64,000 nucleotides of DNA from Gordonia iterans (GTDB lineage: Bacteria > Actinomycetota > Actinomycetes > Mycobacteriales > Mycobacteriaceae). The stretch lies in assembly GCF_002993285.1 (NCBI RefSeq), contig NZ_CP027433.1:1798001-1862000 (forward strand), given 5' to 3'. Numbering within the stretch: the first letter of the stretch is position 1; the number at the start of each line of letters is the position of its first letter. Shown here piece by piece: positions 27,829 to 36,991 of this stretch. The notes under the pieces were generated by a model. That model saw only the letters and a list, made by a program, of their open reading frames with translations. It had not been told where the DNA came from and did no database searches. Made by a program: the position numbers and the translations under genes.

Positions 27829-29135
27829 CGGTCAACGCCTCCCATCACTGGGTCGATACTGGCCACGGCGGTGATCACGTCCGCCACCAGCCCGCCCTCG
27901 CACATCGCGGCCACCGCCTGCAGGTTGGTGAACGACGGATCCCGGAAATGGACGCGATACGGTCGGGTGCCGCCGTCGGAGACGACGTGCACGCCGAGCT
28001 CCCCGCGCGGGGCTTCCACCGCCACGTAGCACTGTCCGGCCGGTACCCGCAGCCCCTCGGTGACGAGCTTGAAGTGGTGGATCAGCGATTCCATCGAGAC
28101 GCCCATGATCCGGGCGATGTGCGCGGGGGAGTTGCCGAGACCGTCGGGGCCGACGGTCAGGTCGGCCGGCCAGGCGAGCTTGGGGTCGGCGACCATCACC
28201 GGTCCGGGTTCCAGCGCCTCCAGGCATTGGCGCGCGATCTTGATCGACTCGTACATCTCCTGGACCCGGATCAGGTAGCGGCCGTAGGAGTCGCAGGCGG
28301 TGTCGGTGACGACGTCGAACGCGTAGTTCTCGTAGCCGCAGTAGGGGGCGGACTTCCGTAGATCGTGCGGTAAGCCGGTCGAGCGCAGCACCGGGCCGGT
28401 GATGCCCAGTGCCATGCATCCGGTCAGGTCCAGGTACCCGATTCCCTGTGTCCGCGCCTTCCAGATGTAGTTCTCGGTCAGCAGCGCCTCGACCTCGCCG
28501 AGTTGGGCAGGCAGGGCGTCGAGCACGTCGGCGATCCGGCGCTCGGCGCCTTCCGGGAGATCCGCCACGACACCGCCGGGCCGGATGTAGGCGTGATTCA
28601 TGCGGAGCCCGGTGATCTCCTCGAACAGGTCGAGGATGGTCTCGCGGGCTCCGAAGCCGAGGAACATAGGCGTCACCGCACCCAGTTCCATGCCTCCGGT
28701 GGCCAGTGCCACCAGGTGTGAGGAGATCCGGTTCAGCTCCATCAGCAACACGCGGATCACGTTGGCGCGCTGCGGGATCGCATCGGTGATGCCGAGAAGC
28801 TTCTCCACGCCGAGGCAGTACGCGACCTCGTTGAAGAACGGTGCGAGGTAGTCCATTCGGGTCACGAACGCCACGCCCTGCGTCCAGTTCCGGTACTCGA
28901 GGTTCTTCTCGATTCCGGTGTGGAGGTACCCGATGCCGCACCGGGCCTCGGTCACCGTCTCGCCTTCGATCTCCAGGATCAGGCGGAGCACCCCGTGCGT
29001 GGACGGGTGCTGCGGCCCCATGTTCACGACGATCCGTTCTTCGGCCGAGCCGAGATCGGCCACCGCGTCGACGACGTCGTTCCAGTCCCGTCCGCCCACG
29101 GTGAAGGTCTTCTCGGTCTGCTGCGACCCCGTCAT
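27825..29135 (-). CDS. nuoD: NADH-quinone oxidoreductase subunit D
   Basis: 49-kDa-type subunit forming the quinone-binding cavity with NuoB, 436 residues. Conserved blocks [14 protein letters not shown] near 39-52, with the quinone-head His, and [12 protein letters not shown] near 130-141 are present, together with the YDLRKSAPY-type block ([16 protein letters not shown]). Full length. Starts with ATGA overlap to nuoC. Confidence 0.97.
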   Translation of the reverse strand: MTGSQQTEKTFTVGGRDWNDVVDAVADLGSAEERIVVNMGPQHPSTHGVLRLILEIEGETVTEARCGIGYLHTGIEKNLEYRNWTQGVAFVTRMDYLAPFFNEVAYCLGVEKLLGITDAIPQRANVIRVLLMELNRISSHLVALATGGMELGAVTPMFLGFGARETILDLFEEITGLRMNHAYIRPGGVVADLPEGAERRIADVLDALPAQLGEVEALLTENYIWKARTQGIGYLDLTGCMALGITGPVLRSTGLPHDLRKSAPYCGYENYAFDVVTDTACDSYGRYLIRVQEMYESIKIARQCLEALEPGPVMVADPKLAWPADLTVGPDGLGNSPAHIARIMGVSMESLIHHFKLVTEGLRVPAGQCYVAVEAPRGELGVHVVSDGGTRPYRVHFRDPSFTNLQAVAAMCEGGLVADVITAVASIDPVMGGVDR

Positions 29136-29860
29136 CGGTACGCCCTCCGCTCATCCGGCGGCGGCACCGTCGCACCCTTGTACTCCACCGGGATTCCGCC
29201 GAGCGGGTAGTCCTTGCGCTGGGGATGGCCTTCCCAATCGTCGGGCATCTCGATCCGGGTCAGCGACGGGTGGCCGGTGAAGACGATGCCGAAGAAGTCG
29301 AAGGTCTCGCGCTCGTGCCAGTCGTTGGTGGGGTAGACGCCCATGAGGCTCGGAATCCGCGGATCGGCGTCGGGCGCAGTGGTCTCCAGCCGGATCAGGC
29401 GGTTGTGGGTGATCGAGCGCAGTGGGTACACCGCGTGCAATTCCTGTCCGCGCTGCTCCGGGTAGTGCACGCCGTTCACGCCGAGGCACAGCTCGAAGCG
29501 CAGCTGCGGCTCGTCCCGGAGAGTGGCGGCCGCGGCGAGCAGACCCGAGCGGGCGACCACGAGCGTCAGTTCCTCGCGGTCGACGATCACCCGCGAGATC
29601 GCCGCATCGGGGTCCACTCCGCGCGCGGTCAGCCCGGCACGCAGCTCGTCGACCACCTCGTCGAACCAGCCCCCGTACGGACGCTCGGCGGCCGCCGGGA
29701 ATTCGATCCGGGCCACCAGACCGCCGAAACCGGACGTGTCACCGGTGCCCGGCGGGCCGAAGAGTCCGCGCGCGACGCCGCGCACGTCGCGGTCGCGGCG
29801 GGTACCCGTCGGCCCGATCGCTGCGCTCCCGGCGTCGGCGGGGTTGAGTTCGTCGTTCAT
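29132..29860 (-). CDS. nuoC: NADH-quinone oxidoreductase subunit C
   Basis: 30-kDa-type peripheral subunit, 242 residues. The N-terminal ~45 residues (Gly/Thr/Arg-rich) are an actinobacterial extension. The conserved core reads [20 protein letters not shown] followed by [14 protein letters not shown] near 180-225, the family signature. GAGGGG lies before ATG 29860. Ends overlapping nuoD by 4 bp. Confidence 0.96.
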   Translation of the reverse strand: MNDELNPADAGSAAIGPTGTRRDRDVRGVARGLFGPPGTGDTSGFGGLVARIEFPAAAERPYGGWFDEVVDELRAGLTARGVDPDAAISRVIVDREELTLVVARSGLLAAAATLRDEPQLRFELCLGVNGVHYPEQRGQELHAVYPLRSITHNRLIRLETTAPDADPRIPSLMGVYPTNDWHERETFDFFGIVFTGHPSLTRIEMPDDWEGHPQRKDYPLGGIPVEYKGATVPPPDERRAYR

Positions 29861-29870
29861 CGCGGGCCCC

Positions 29871-30425
29871 TCATCGCAGCAGTCCTTTGAGCTCGAGGGT
29901 CGTGGGGGCGCTGAGCGCGGCGTGTTCGGCGGCCGCGATCGCCTCCTCGCGGTGTACGCCCAGCGGGCTGTCGCCGATCTGCTCGTGCAGCGCGAGAATG
30001 GCGTTGAGCAGCATCTCCGGCCTCGGCGGACAGCCCGGAAGGTAGATGTCGACGGGGACGACGTGGTCGACGCCCTGCACGATCGCGTAGTTGTTGAACA
30101 TGCCTCCGGACGACGCGCAGACGCCCATCGCCAGCACCCACTTCGGCTCGGCCATCTGGTCGTAGATCTGCCGCAGCACCGGTGCCATCTTCTGACTGAC
30201 CCGGCCGGCGACGATCATCAGATCCGCCTGGCGCGGGGAGGCGCGGAAGGCTTCCATGCCGAAGCGCGCGAGGTCGTAGCGGCCGGAGGTCGTCGCCATC
30301 ATCTCGATGGCGCAGCAGGCGAGACCGAAGGTGGCCGGCCACAGCGATCCCTTCCGCATGAAACCGGCGAGCTTCTCGACGGTGGTCAGCAGGAAGCCTG
30401 CGGGCAACTGCTCTTCGATCCCCAT
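29871..30425 (-). CDS. nuoB: NADH-quinone oxidoreductase subunit B
   Basis: Carries the terminal [4Fe-4S] cluster N2 that reduces quinone. In 184 residues the ligands are the tandem C37-C38 (LACCAIEMM), C103 (GVCASSGG) and C132 (PGCPPRPE). ATG 30425 has GGAGG 8 nt upstream; the longer frame upstream is a shadow of nuoA. 10 bp separate it from nuoC. Confidence 0.97.
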   Translation of the reverse strand: MGIEEQLPAGFLLTTVEKLAGFMRKGSLWPATFGLACCAIEMMATTSGRYDLARFGMEAFRASPRQADLMIVAGRVSQKMAPVLRQIYDQMAEPKWVLAMGVCASSGGMFNNYAIVQGVDHVVPVDIYLPGCPPRPEMLLNAILALHEQIGDSPLGVHREEAIAAAEHAALSAPTTLELKGLLR

Positions 30426-30484
30426 GCGGGTCCTCCGTTCTCCGATCGATCGTGCGTGGGCTGGTCGTGATCGACACTGCAGGT

Positions 30485-30847
30485 CTAGTCCCAGCTCAGC
30501 CCCCCTCGTCGCCACTCGTAGGCGTAGGCGACCGACACGTTGACGAGGAACAGGCCGACGGCGATCAGGCCGAACCAGCCGAGGCTGTCCGAGGCGACCG
30601 CCCACGGGTAGAGGAACACGATCTCGATGTCGAAGATGATGAAGAGCATCGCGGTCAGGTAGTACTTCACCGGGAACCGCTGGACCAGACCGGCCGTCGG
30701 AGGCAGGGGCTCGATTCCGCATTCGTAGGCTTCGAGCTTGGCCCGATTGAGGCGGCGCGGTCCGACCACGGACGCGATCACCACCGAGACCGCGGCGAAG
30801 ATCACGGCGATCGCGCCCAGGACCAGGATCGGTACGTACGCGTTCAT
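30485..30847 (-). CDS. nuoA: NADH-quinone oxidoreductase subunit A, first gene of the nuo operon
   Basis: Small membrane subunit, 120 residues, three helices, with the conserved [11 protein letters not shown] motif near 41-51 in the loop after helix 1 and the FLYPWAV segment of helix 3. AAGGAGGA lies 10 nt before ATG 30847. It heads an unbroken 14-gene minus-strand operon of about 16 kb. Confidence 0.97.
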   Translation of the reverse strand: MNAYVPILVLGAIAVIFAAVSVVIASVVGPRRLNRAKLEAYECGIEPLPPTAGLVQRFPVKYYLTAMLFIIFDIEIVFLYPWAVASDSLGWFGLIAVGLFLVNVSVAYAYEWRRGGLSWD

Positions 30848-30857
30848 ACCGACTCAG

Positions 30858-30925
30858 TCCTCCTTGTGGGGCAACCGATTTCACTTGCGTGGTCGGGTCG
30901 ATGGTGTGACCCACAACACACACTA
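30858..30925 (-). promoter_or_regulatory. Probable nuo operon promoter and ribosome-binding site
   Basis: Minus-strand TAGTGT (30925-30920) fits an actinobacterial -10 (TAnnnT) about 73 nt before nuoA; no convincing -35 is visible. AAGGAGGA at 30865-30858 is the Shine-Dalgarno of nuoA. I see no further structure in the rest of the 202-bp gap to the receiver gene. Confidence 0.4.
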
Positions 30926-31049
30926 ATCGCGGTGGCCGGAAATTGCTCGTCGATTCACGGGGATGTCGTCGCGCGGGCTGCTGACCTGGGCGGCGACCTG
31001 CGCAGGATCGGGGCCGGTCACCGCTTCGCGGGTCGGGTCTGCGACGGTG

Positions 31050-31475
31050 TCAGTCGCGGGCGCCGCGCAGGAGACGGGCGACGGTGCGGGGGAGTTCGAT
31101 CGGATCCACCGGGAGGGTCGCGCTGGCATCGGCACGCGACCAGTCCGCCAGCCACCGGTCGGCGTGACGGGCGACGAGCACCAGCAGCGGTGGACACGGC
31201 TCGTACTCGTCGCGGAGTTGCTTGGCCAGCCCGAGACCGCCGGCCGGACTGGCTTCGCCGTCGAGGATCGCCAGGGCCAGGCCGCCGCGATCGAATTCGC
31301 GCAGCAGCATCGGCGCGGTGGCGACGTCGACGTACTCCAACTCCGGGAGGTCCGGGTGTGGGCGCGGACCGAGTGCCTGCCGTACCTGACGGCGAGTGGT
31401 GGCGGCGTCGGAGTACACCAGCACCCGGACCACGACTCCGTCGTCCGGGGGCCGTGGACCCTGGGGGCTGCTCAT
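31050..31475 (-). CDS. Receiver-domain protein linked to nuo (Rv3143-like)
   Basis: Stand-alone response-regulator-like protein of 141 residues, located directly upstream of nuoA on the same strand exactly as Rv3143 is in M. tuberculosis. The fold is a receiver: VRVLVYSDAATTRRQVRQAL strand-helix, central strand LALAILDGEAS with the phospho-acceptor-position Asp, LLVLVARHADRW, and an LPVDPIEL end where the usual switch Lys would be. The usual acidic pair at the start is replaced by S-D, and the switch Lys is absent, so classical phosphorylation is doubtful. No output domain. I start at ATG 31475; the open frame beyond has no support. Confidence 0.8.
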   Translation of the reverse strand: MSSPQGPRPPDDGVVVRVLVYSDAATTRRQVRQALGPRPHPDLPELEYVDVATAPMLLREFDRGGLALAILDGEASPAGGLGLAKQLRDEYEPCPPLLVLVARHADRWLADWSRADASATLPVDPIELPRTVARLLRGARD

Positions 31476-31625
31476 GGGTCCCGACCTTAGTGGGTGCCAT
31501 CGGCGGGCGGGGGACGTTGGGGCGGGACGGTTCGGGCTCCGGGCCTGCGAAGCGGTGTGCGTCGTGCACCGCCTACGCTGGAAGCGGATCCGGCGGAAGG
31601 CGCCGGACAGTCGGGAGACGAGTCG

Positions 31626-32129
31626 ATGACGGCGGAACTGCGGACGTTGGAGCGGGCGGACATCCCCTTCGTGCACGGGTTGTTCAACGACCCGGAGGTG
31701 ATGCGTTACTGGTTCGTCGAACCGACCCATTCGCTGGCCGCGATGGAGGACCAGTACACCCGGCGCATGCACGACGAGAGCGAGCGCCGCTTCGTGATCG
31801 ACGACGGCGGGCGGCGCTGCGGCATCGTCGAGCTGGTGAGCATCGATCTGCGGCATCGGAACTGCGAGTTCCAGATCATCGTCGACCCGGAGTGTCAGGG
31901 CCGGGGATACGCGGGCGCGGCGACCCGCGCCGCACTGCGGTATGCGTTCGCGGTGCTGAACCTCCACAAGGTGTATTTGCTGGTCGACAATGAGAACAAG
32001 GCGGCGATCCACGTCTACGAGAAGGCGGGCTTCGTCACCGAAGGGGTGCTCCGGCAGGAGTACTTCGCCGACGGGGCCTATCAGGACGTGACCCGGATGG
32101 CGATCTTCCAGCGCGACTTCCTCGGCTAG
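31626..32129 (+). CDS. GNAT-family N-acetyltransferase, SpeG-like
   Basis: 167-residue acetyltransferase using acetyl-CoA. The pyrophosphate-binding loop is Q-G-R-G-Y-A-G-A at about 96-103 after the VDPECQ strand; the C-terminal HKVYLLVDNENKAAIHVYEK ... GFVTEGVLRQEYFADG block and the N-terminal YWFVEPTHS are typical of the spermidine/diamine N-acetyltransferase (SpeG) subgroup. Start ATG 31626 with GGGAG upstream. The polyamine substrate is inference. Confidence 0.8.
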   Translation: MTAELRTLERADIPFVHGLFNDPEVMRYWFVEPTHSLAAMEDQYTRRMHDESERRFVIDDGGRRCGIVELVSIDLRHRNCEFQIIVDPECQGRGYAGAATRAALRYAFAVLNLHKVYLLVDNENKAAIHVYEKAGFVTEGVLRQEYFADGAYQDVTRMAIFQRDFLG

Positions 32130-32210
32130 GGTTCGCGCCGCCCTGCGCCGACTACACCGACTGCACCGAGGTGGCCGGTTCGCCCGGGTGTGATCATGGT
32201 GCGGCCCGAG

Positions 32211-32289
32211 ACAGGGGTGCCCGGCACCTCCGGCTCGGTCTGGCACCCCCAGTCGACGGTGCCAGACCGAGATCGGGGTGCCCGGCACC
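32211..32289. repeat. Palindromic repeats between convergent genes
   Basis: A perfect 14-bp stem (CTCGGTCTGGCACC 32234-32247 / GGTGCCAGACCGAG 32258-32271) is flanked on both sides by direct copies of GGGGTGCCCGGCACC (32215-32229 and 32275-32289), each itself palindromic. It sits between convergent genes and could end transcription from both sides. Confidence 0.65.
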
Positions 32290-32302
32290 CTTGCTTCGGC
32301 CC

Positions 32303-33070
32303 TTATCTGTCGTCGAGGGCGGCGAGGGCCTGGCGAGCGGCTTCCAGTTCGCGGCTGAGCTCCTCGACGCGGCGCTGGGCCTCCTCGCGTGCGGCGTGCA
32401 GCAGCGTCGTGACCGCCTCGGCGGCGGCGGGGTCGCCGAGTTCGCGGACCGCGGCGTCGACGGACTCGGGCGTCACCTTTCGTGAGCGCTGGGGCTTGCG
32501 GGCCCCGCGCGTCACGGCCACCGACCACTCGTTCTCCGCGGAGCCGTAAAGGGTCACGGTGACCGACTTGGGCGCTCCTCGCGCCGCCGAACGACGAGCC
32601 GCGGGGCCGGGCGTCGCCTTCCGGGAGGATGACCCGGTACTCGACGGGGCGGCCGGTGCGGTCGGCGTGCTCGGGGCCGCGGGCGCGACGGTCGGCTTCG
32701 CCGCTGCGGCCGGTGCCGGCTGAGTCGCGGCACGTCGCGCCGGTGCGGACGGGCGCTCACCGGAGCCGGCGGCCGGCTTCGCCGAGCGCTTGGCGGTTCT
32801 CGGGGCGGGCGCCTCGGGGACGTTCTTGGTCATGCGCAGCTCGTCGGCCTCGTAGGGGAGTTCGTCGTCGACGCCGCGCGGACGCACGACGAGGGTGGTG
32901 CCGTCGACGGAGACGACCCGCGCGGAACTGCCTGGCGCGAGACCGAGACTGGGGGTGCCCTCGCGAAGGTAGACCGTCGCGCGCTTGCCCTCGGCGACGG
33001 CGGCGGCCAGTCTCGCCAGGTCATCCGTGGTCAGGGAGTCGGCGGTGGCCGAGCGGCGGCGCGGTGGCAT
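32303..33070 (-). CDS. Conserved actinobacterial protein with Ala/Pro-rich middle and C-terminal coiled coil
   Basis: Not assigned to a function. In 255 residues, 1-80 form a compact basic domain (LTTDDLARLAAAVAEGKRAT, then VYLREGTPSLGLAPGSSARV), about 85-175 is low-complexity Ala/Pro/Arg/Lys, and about 175-255 has SVTVTLYGSAENEWSVAV followed by a helix (REEAQRRVEELSRELEAARQ) likely to form a coiled coil. It resembles what I recall as the DUF6319 family; unverified. ATG 33070 has GGAAGG upstream. Confidence 0.7.
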   Translation of the reverse strand: MPPRRRSATADSLTTDDLARLAAAVAEGKRATVYLREGTPSLGLAPGSSARVVSVDGTTLVVRPRGVDDELPYEADELRMTKNVPEAPAPRTAKRSAKPAAGSGERPSAPARRAATQPAPAAAAKPTVAPAAPSTPTAPAAPSSTGSSSRKATPGPAARRSAARGAPKSVTVTLYGSAENEWSVAVTRGARKPQRSRKVTPESVDAAVRELGDPAAAEAVTTLLHAAREEAQRRVEELSRELEAARQALAALDDR

Positions 33071-33174
33071 GAGCGGGCCTTCCGGTCGTGAACTGCGGGT
33101 GTTGTTTCGCTCCGTGGTGTCCACTGTGTCATACCGGTCCGGCGGAATCGAACAGGCGTGCGGATCGGGTCTGC

Positions 33175-35262
33175 TCAGCCGCCGAGGCCGGCGACGACGT
33201 CGTCCTCGCCGCGTGCCTGGTACGCGGCCCGGATCGCGGTCACGGTGCTGTCGGCGGGCAGACCGACCGCCGCGGCGAGGGCGGCCAGCACCGTGTCGGG
33301 TTCGTCTGTCTTCTGGGCGCCGATGAGGGCGAGCAGCCCGGCCGCGCCCGATCCGGCGCGGGAGACCGCCTCGACGTCGAACCCGCCGCAGTCGGTGAAC
33401 ACGAAGAAGGCCTCGTCGCCGTCGGCGATGCCCAGCGCCGCGAAGAACCGGCGGGTGCTGCCGAGCGTCGGCTGGAGCGCGGTCCACGACAGGTGCTGTT
33501 CGCCGTCGGGGGAGACCAGGCCGCGAGTCTCGCCCGGCTCCAGGCCGAGGGCGGTCGCCAGGGCCACCGGGAGCGGCGTGCCGCTCCCGCGCAGGTGTTC
33601 CCGGTTCACCGAGATGCGCAGCTTCCAGGCGCGGCCGACACGATAGAGGTTGCGAGTCTGCGCCGGTGACTTCCGGGCCTGCGGTGCCTGCTCGGCCCGT
33701 CGGACCACGCCGTCGTGCGTGACGAAGGGCGGCGCTGCGGCGTAGGCGGCCACGCTGCTGGACTTGACGTCGTAGGCGGCAGTCAGCTCCGCGACCAGGT
33801 CGGTGAGCGCGACCTCGCCGCCGCGGGCGTCGAGCAGTTCTCCGATCGCGACGCGGATGGAGCGGTAGCCGGGTCCGCCCCATGCGCTCAGGCCCCAGCC
33901 GGTGCGGGTGGTGCGCTGAAAGCGGTCGTCCCCGGTCATCTGATTGATCACCGATCGCGCCGAGCGTTCGACGTGGAAGGCGTCCACGATTTCGTCGGCC
34001 GTCATCGGCTCGCCGCGGACCGAGAGGATCGCGGCGGCGTAGTCCTCGACCGTGGCGGTGCGGAGCAGGATCCGGTCGGCGAACACCACGTGCCCGAGTT
34101 CGCGGGCCCAGCGGGTCTGCCACTGGGCGCCGCCCGGCGTCCGGGCGCCGGCCTCGGCGAGGTCGGCGGGATCGACCACACCGTGATCGTCGGCCCGCTC
34201 GGTCAGCAGATGCTCGGTGCTCTGCCGGGCGGCGTCGATCGACGGTGCGGCGGCCCAGTCGCCGGAGACCTCGAACGGCACGCCGATCCCGGCCAGCACC
34301 CGCCAGAGCGGCAGGTCCGCGGCCGCGACGCGCTCCCCGGCGGCGGGTACCGCCTCGAGGACGTCGGCCAGCGGCCGGACGGTGCCGATGACCCGGGTGA
34401 GCGCGTCCACCAGCAACCGGGCGTCGGCGGTGTCGCGCAGCCACAGCTGGAGCTCGTCGAGCGCGCGGGCCTCGTACTGGCGCACCCGCTCGCGCGAGAC
34501 GCCGAAGCGTTCGCCGAGTGCTTCCAGGCGCGTGCGGTCGTCCCGGAGGCGTCGTGCGAGGAAGACCTCGAAGTCGCGCTCGCCGAGGTCGTCCAGGCGG
34601 GCGGAGAGCTGCTCAGCGACGCTCGCGCGCGCCGGTCCGCCGAGCGCTGGGTCCCGGGCCGTCAGCGCGTCAAGACGGGCGCGGGCCGCGTGGAGCTCTG
34701 CGGGCGCGAAATCCGGCAGCGGCGCGAGGAGCGGTGTCGAGGACTGCCCGAGTGCGGTGCGCCAGCGGGCGATCACGGACAGGTCGGCCAGGAGCGCGTC
34801 GCCGGAACGGACGGCCGCGTCGGCGCCGTGACCGGGCCGGCGCGTCGAGAGTTCCACCAGCCGGGCCAGGAGGGGCAGCACTGAGCCGATGCCCATCCCG
34901 CGCTGATTCAGCAGGTGAGCGGTGGTGATGTCCTTGATCCGGCCGGTGGTGAACGTCGACGACTGCAGGAGCCAGTTCGCGGCGCGGGAAGGGAGCGTCT
35001 CGTCCGGGATCAGATCGATGCCGTCGGGCAGGAGCGGCAGCAGGTCGCCGAGGGGGACCTCGTCGCGGGTCTCGGCGATCAGTACCGCGATCAGGTCGTA
35101 GTTGGCCTTCCGGACCTCGGGATCGGTGTCGGCGGGGTCGTCGTCGAGCCAGAAGAATTCCGGGTCGCTGTGTCGGTCTTCCAGCCAGGGTGCGAGGCGG
35201 GCCCACGTCACCGGAGGCTCTTCGAAGCCCGGCGACGAGCCCTCGGGCGGAGCCGTGCTCAT
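33175..35262 (-). CDS. Sigma-70 region 4-like / HARE-HTH DNA-binding protein
   Basis: Large (695-residue) predicted DNA-binding protein. Around 240-275 it has a sigma-region-4 helix-turn-helix (TRLEALGERFGVSRERVRQY, then EARALDELQLWL), including the VSRERVRQ recognition helix of group 1 sigma factors. Around 420-465 is a HARE-HTH-like winged helix (AAAILSVRGEPMTADEIVDA). No region 2 is present, so it cannot by itself be a sigma factor. Similar proteins are found in actinobacteria as sigma-like HTH proteins; the role is unknown, possibly transcription or restriction related. Start at ATG 35262 (MSTAPPEG) is preferred to the 35-residue Arg-rich extension upstream. Confidence 0.8.
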   Translation of the reverse strand: MSTAPPEGSSPGFEEPPVTWARLAPWLEDRHSDPEFFWLDDDPADTDPEVRKANYDLIAVLIAETRDEVPLGDLLPLLPDGIDLIPDETLPSRAANWLLQSSTFTTGRIKDITTAHLLNQRGMGIGSVLPLLARLVELSTRRPGHGADAAVRSGDALLADLSVIARWRTALGQSSTPLLAPLPDFAPAELHAARARLDALTARDPALGGPARASVAEQLSARLDDLGERDFEVFLARRLRDDRTRLEALGERFGVSRERVRQYEARALDELQLWLRDTADARLLVDALTRVIGTVRPLADVLEAVPAAGERVAAADLPLWRVLAGIGVPFEVSGDWAAAPSIDAARQSTEHLLTERADDHGVVDPADLAEAGARTPGGAQWQTRWARELGHVVFADRILLRTATVEDYAAAILSVRGEPMTADEIVDAFHVERSARSVINQMTGDDRFQRTTRTGWGLSAWGGPGYRSIRVAIGELLDARGGEVALTDLVAELTAAYDVKSSSVAAYAAAPPFVTHDGVVRRAEQAPQARKSPAQTRNLYRVGRAWKLRISVNREHLRGSGTPLPVALATALGLEPGETRGLVSPDGEQHLSWTALQPTLGSTRRFFAALGIADGDEAFFVFTDCGGFDVEAVSRAGSGAAGLLALIGAQKTDEPDTVLAALAAAVGLPADSTVTAIRAAYQARGEDDVVAGLGG

Positions 35263-35352
35263 GGGTGTCAGTCTTGCGTACCGGCGGCCTTCGCGTGCCC
35301 GATAGCGTTGGTGCGCGTGTCGCGAGCGGCCTCGGCTCTCGCCGTCGCGGCC

Positions 35353-35358
35353 TACACT
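35353..35358 (+). promoter_or_regulatory. -10 element of a leaderless phhB transcript
   Basis: TACACT ends 7 nt before ATG 35366 and no Shine-Dalgarno sequence is present, which places the transcription start at or next to the A of the start codon. Confidence 0.5.
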
Positions 35359-35365
35359 CGACTGC

Positions 35366-35692
35366 ATGGGCGATCAGCATTACACGACGTTGACCGAGGC
35401 GCAGGCTGCCGCGCAGGCCCCGGAAGGCTGGTTCGTCGGGGACGGCGAGCTCTCGGCCGGCTACCGCACCGGCTCGATGATCAAGGGTCTCGATTTCGTG
35501 AACCGGGTCGTGATCGCTGCGGAGGCCGTCAACCACCACCCGGACGTGGAACTCAGCTACGGCGTCGTGGGGTTCACGCTTTCGACGCATGCCACCGGCG
35601 GACTGACCACGGCCGATGTGGGACTCGCCCAGACGATCGCAGAGATCGCCGCAGCGCGCGGACTGACGCCTGAGCCGCGCAACACCGCGTAG
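35366..35692 (+). CDS. phhB: 4a-hydroxytetrahydrobiopterin dehydratase
   Basis: Pterin-4a-carbinolamine dehydratase, 108 residues, usual length. The active-site signature is intact: E53-AVN-H57-H58-P59 ... Y65 ... H75 ... D84 (EAVNHHPDVELSYGVVGFTL, then STHATGGLTTAD). It regenerates pterin cofactor after aromatic hydroxylation; in mycolic actinobacteria no hydroxylase is adjacent, so its physiological partner here is unknown. It is divergent from the sigma-like gene. Confidence 0.93.
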   Translation: MGDQHYTTLTEAQAAAQAPEGWFVGDGELSAGYRTGSMIKGLDFVNRVVIAAEAVNHHPDVELSYGVVGFTLSTHATGGLTTADVGLAQTIAEIAAARGLTPEPRNTA

Positions 35693-35795
35693 CCGCGGCG
35701 CGCAGCGACTCGCCGTCGTGGGTAACGTCCGGCACTGGGTTGCCGATTCTCCCATTAGCAGGAAAATCGTCGAACCCGGTGGAGGTTGAGCGACG

Positions 35796-36278
35796 ATGCG
35801 GCGAATCGGATACGTCGTAGTCGTGCTGTATGCGGTGCTGGGAGTCTCGCTGGCTGCGGCGGCTCCGGCGCAGGCGGTCCGGCAGGTCAGTCAGGCCGAG
35901 ACCTGGACTCAGGCGAACGGTCCCGTCTGCGGCGGCTTCTCCACGGTTTCGGCCACGTCGGCTCCGCGGCTGCACAATCCCGACGGGTCGACCGTCGACA
36001 ACCGCGGGATGGTCCGGTTCTGGGTGCAGGGCTCGTTCCTCGGGATCTCGGGCACTCCCTACCCGTGTGACCTCTCCGTGCGTGTGCACTGGCGCAACCT
36101 GCGGACCGGCGCCGCGGGCAGCTTCGGCGGAGTGGTGTCCGGGGTGATCTCGGTGGCGCCGGCGCCGGGTCGCGGCATCGAGCGCTACGTCCGGACCGGC
36201 TCCGGCGCGGTCGAGTTCGCTCTGGCGCCCGCCCTGGCACACATCGCGGCGCCGCCCGCCCGGATCGTCGTCTACTGA
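35796..36278 (+). CDS. Secreted protein of unknown function
   Basis: 160 residues with a clear Sec signal peptide: MRRIGYVVVVLYAVLGVSLAAA, cleavage probably after AQA near residue 28. The mature part is beta-rich with two Cys (VCGGFS, PCDLSVRV) that could form a disulfide and an ERYVRTGSGAVEFALAPALA end. No family recognised. GGAGG lies 10 nt before ATG 35796. Confidence 0.75.
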   Translation: MRRIGYVVVVLYAVLGVSLAAAAPAQAVRQVSQAETWTQANGPVCGGFSTVSATSAPRLHNPDGSTVDNRGMVRFWVQGSFLGISGTPYPCDLSVRVHWRNLRTGAAGSFGGVVSGVISVAPAPGRGIERYVRTGSGAVEFALAPALAHIAAPPARIVVY

Positions 36279-36374
36279 GCGAAGCCGCTCGGAGAGCCGG
36301 ACCTCGCGCGAGCCACTAGCCTGGGGGCGGATCCCCGGGCGGATCGCCCGCCTGGCGAGGGCAGAGGAGTGGTC

Positions 36375-36566
36375 GTGACCGCACCCCGGAAGATGGCCGA
36401 CTATTGGAACGTGGGCACCTCGATCGCGTTGTTCACCGCGCTCGGGATCGTGCTCGGCCTGCTGCTGGGCGACTTCGCGGTGTGGGTCGCGGTGGGCGCC
36501 GGCCTCGGGGTCGTCGTGGGGGCGATGTCGGTGGGCTACCAGCAGCGGCGGCCCCCGGAAGACTGA
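36375..36566 (+). CDS. Small two-helix membrane protein
   Basis: 63 residues with two hydrophobic helices (GTSIALFTALGIVLGLLLG and FAVWVAVGAGLGVVVGAMSVGY) and a charged QQRRPPED tail. I use GTG 36375, which has AGAGGAG 5 nt upstream; the alternative GTG 36369 overlaps that Shine-Dalgarno. Function unknown. Confidence 0.65.
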   Translation: MTAPRKMADYWNVGTSIALFTALGIVLGLLLGDFAVWVAVGAGLGVVVGAMSVGYQQRRPPED

Positions 36567-36781
36567 TTCTCGGCGAGACGCGTCATTCGCCAGGAGCCTG
36601 CTGCCGGGCGGGACGATCAAGAGCTCGCGCACTTGAATCGCGGGCCTGGCGGGGAGCGCATTGCGAACACCGACTTCGATGGCGACGCTGGTCGAATCGA
36701 CCTCGTGATCGATCATGCGGACGTTGGGGCGTGGGGGCCGAGGCCCTCGCCGCCGAAGCGGTCGCGGCGATGAACGAGGAA

Positions 36782-36807
36782 GGACCCCGGCCATCTGGCC
36801 GGGGTCC
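36782..36807. terminator. Terminator hairpin 3' of tRNA-His
   Basis: GGACCCCGGCC (36782-36792), 4-nt loop, GGCCGGGGTCC (36797-36807): an 11-bp perfect stem 10 bp beyond the 3' end of the minus-strand tRNA, with TTCCTC following on that strand and TTCTCTTC on the other. The 36567-36781 stretch before it shows no gene. Confidence 0.75.
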
Positions 36808-36817
36808 TTCTCTTCGG

Positions 36818-36891
36818 GGTGACCGACGGGACTCGAACCCGCGACAGCCAGGATCACAACCTGGTGCTCTACCAACTGAACTACGGTCACC
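36818..36891 (-). tRNA. tRNA-His (anticodon GTG)
   Basis: 74 nt, CCA not encoded. It has the histidine identity features: an extra G at position -1 (36891) facing C73 (36818). Acceptor arms GTGACCG/CGGTCAC, anticodon stem CCAGG-TTGTGAT-CCTGG with anticodon GTG, T-loop GGTTCGAGTCC. All four arms fold. Confidence 0.95.
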
Positions 36892-36991
36892 ATCTCGGCC
36901 CGTTCGCTTCGCTTCCACGTTGCGTGCGAGCCAGGCTCATACTCTAGCCGCTATCCGGGGTGAAACTCCAATCGGATTACCCCGGTGTCGT

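Noticed and set aside
33175-35262. Alternative sigma factor
   Set aside because: Only a region-4-like helix-turn-helix is present; region 2, needed for -10 recognition and core binding, is absent.
36815-36818. Encoded CCA end of tRNA-His
   Set aside because: The bases after C73 read CCG on the tRNA strand, so CCA must be added after transcription.
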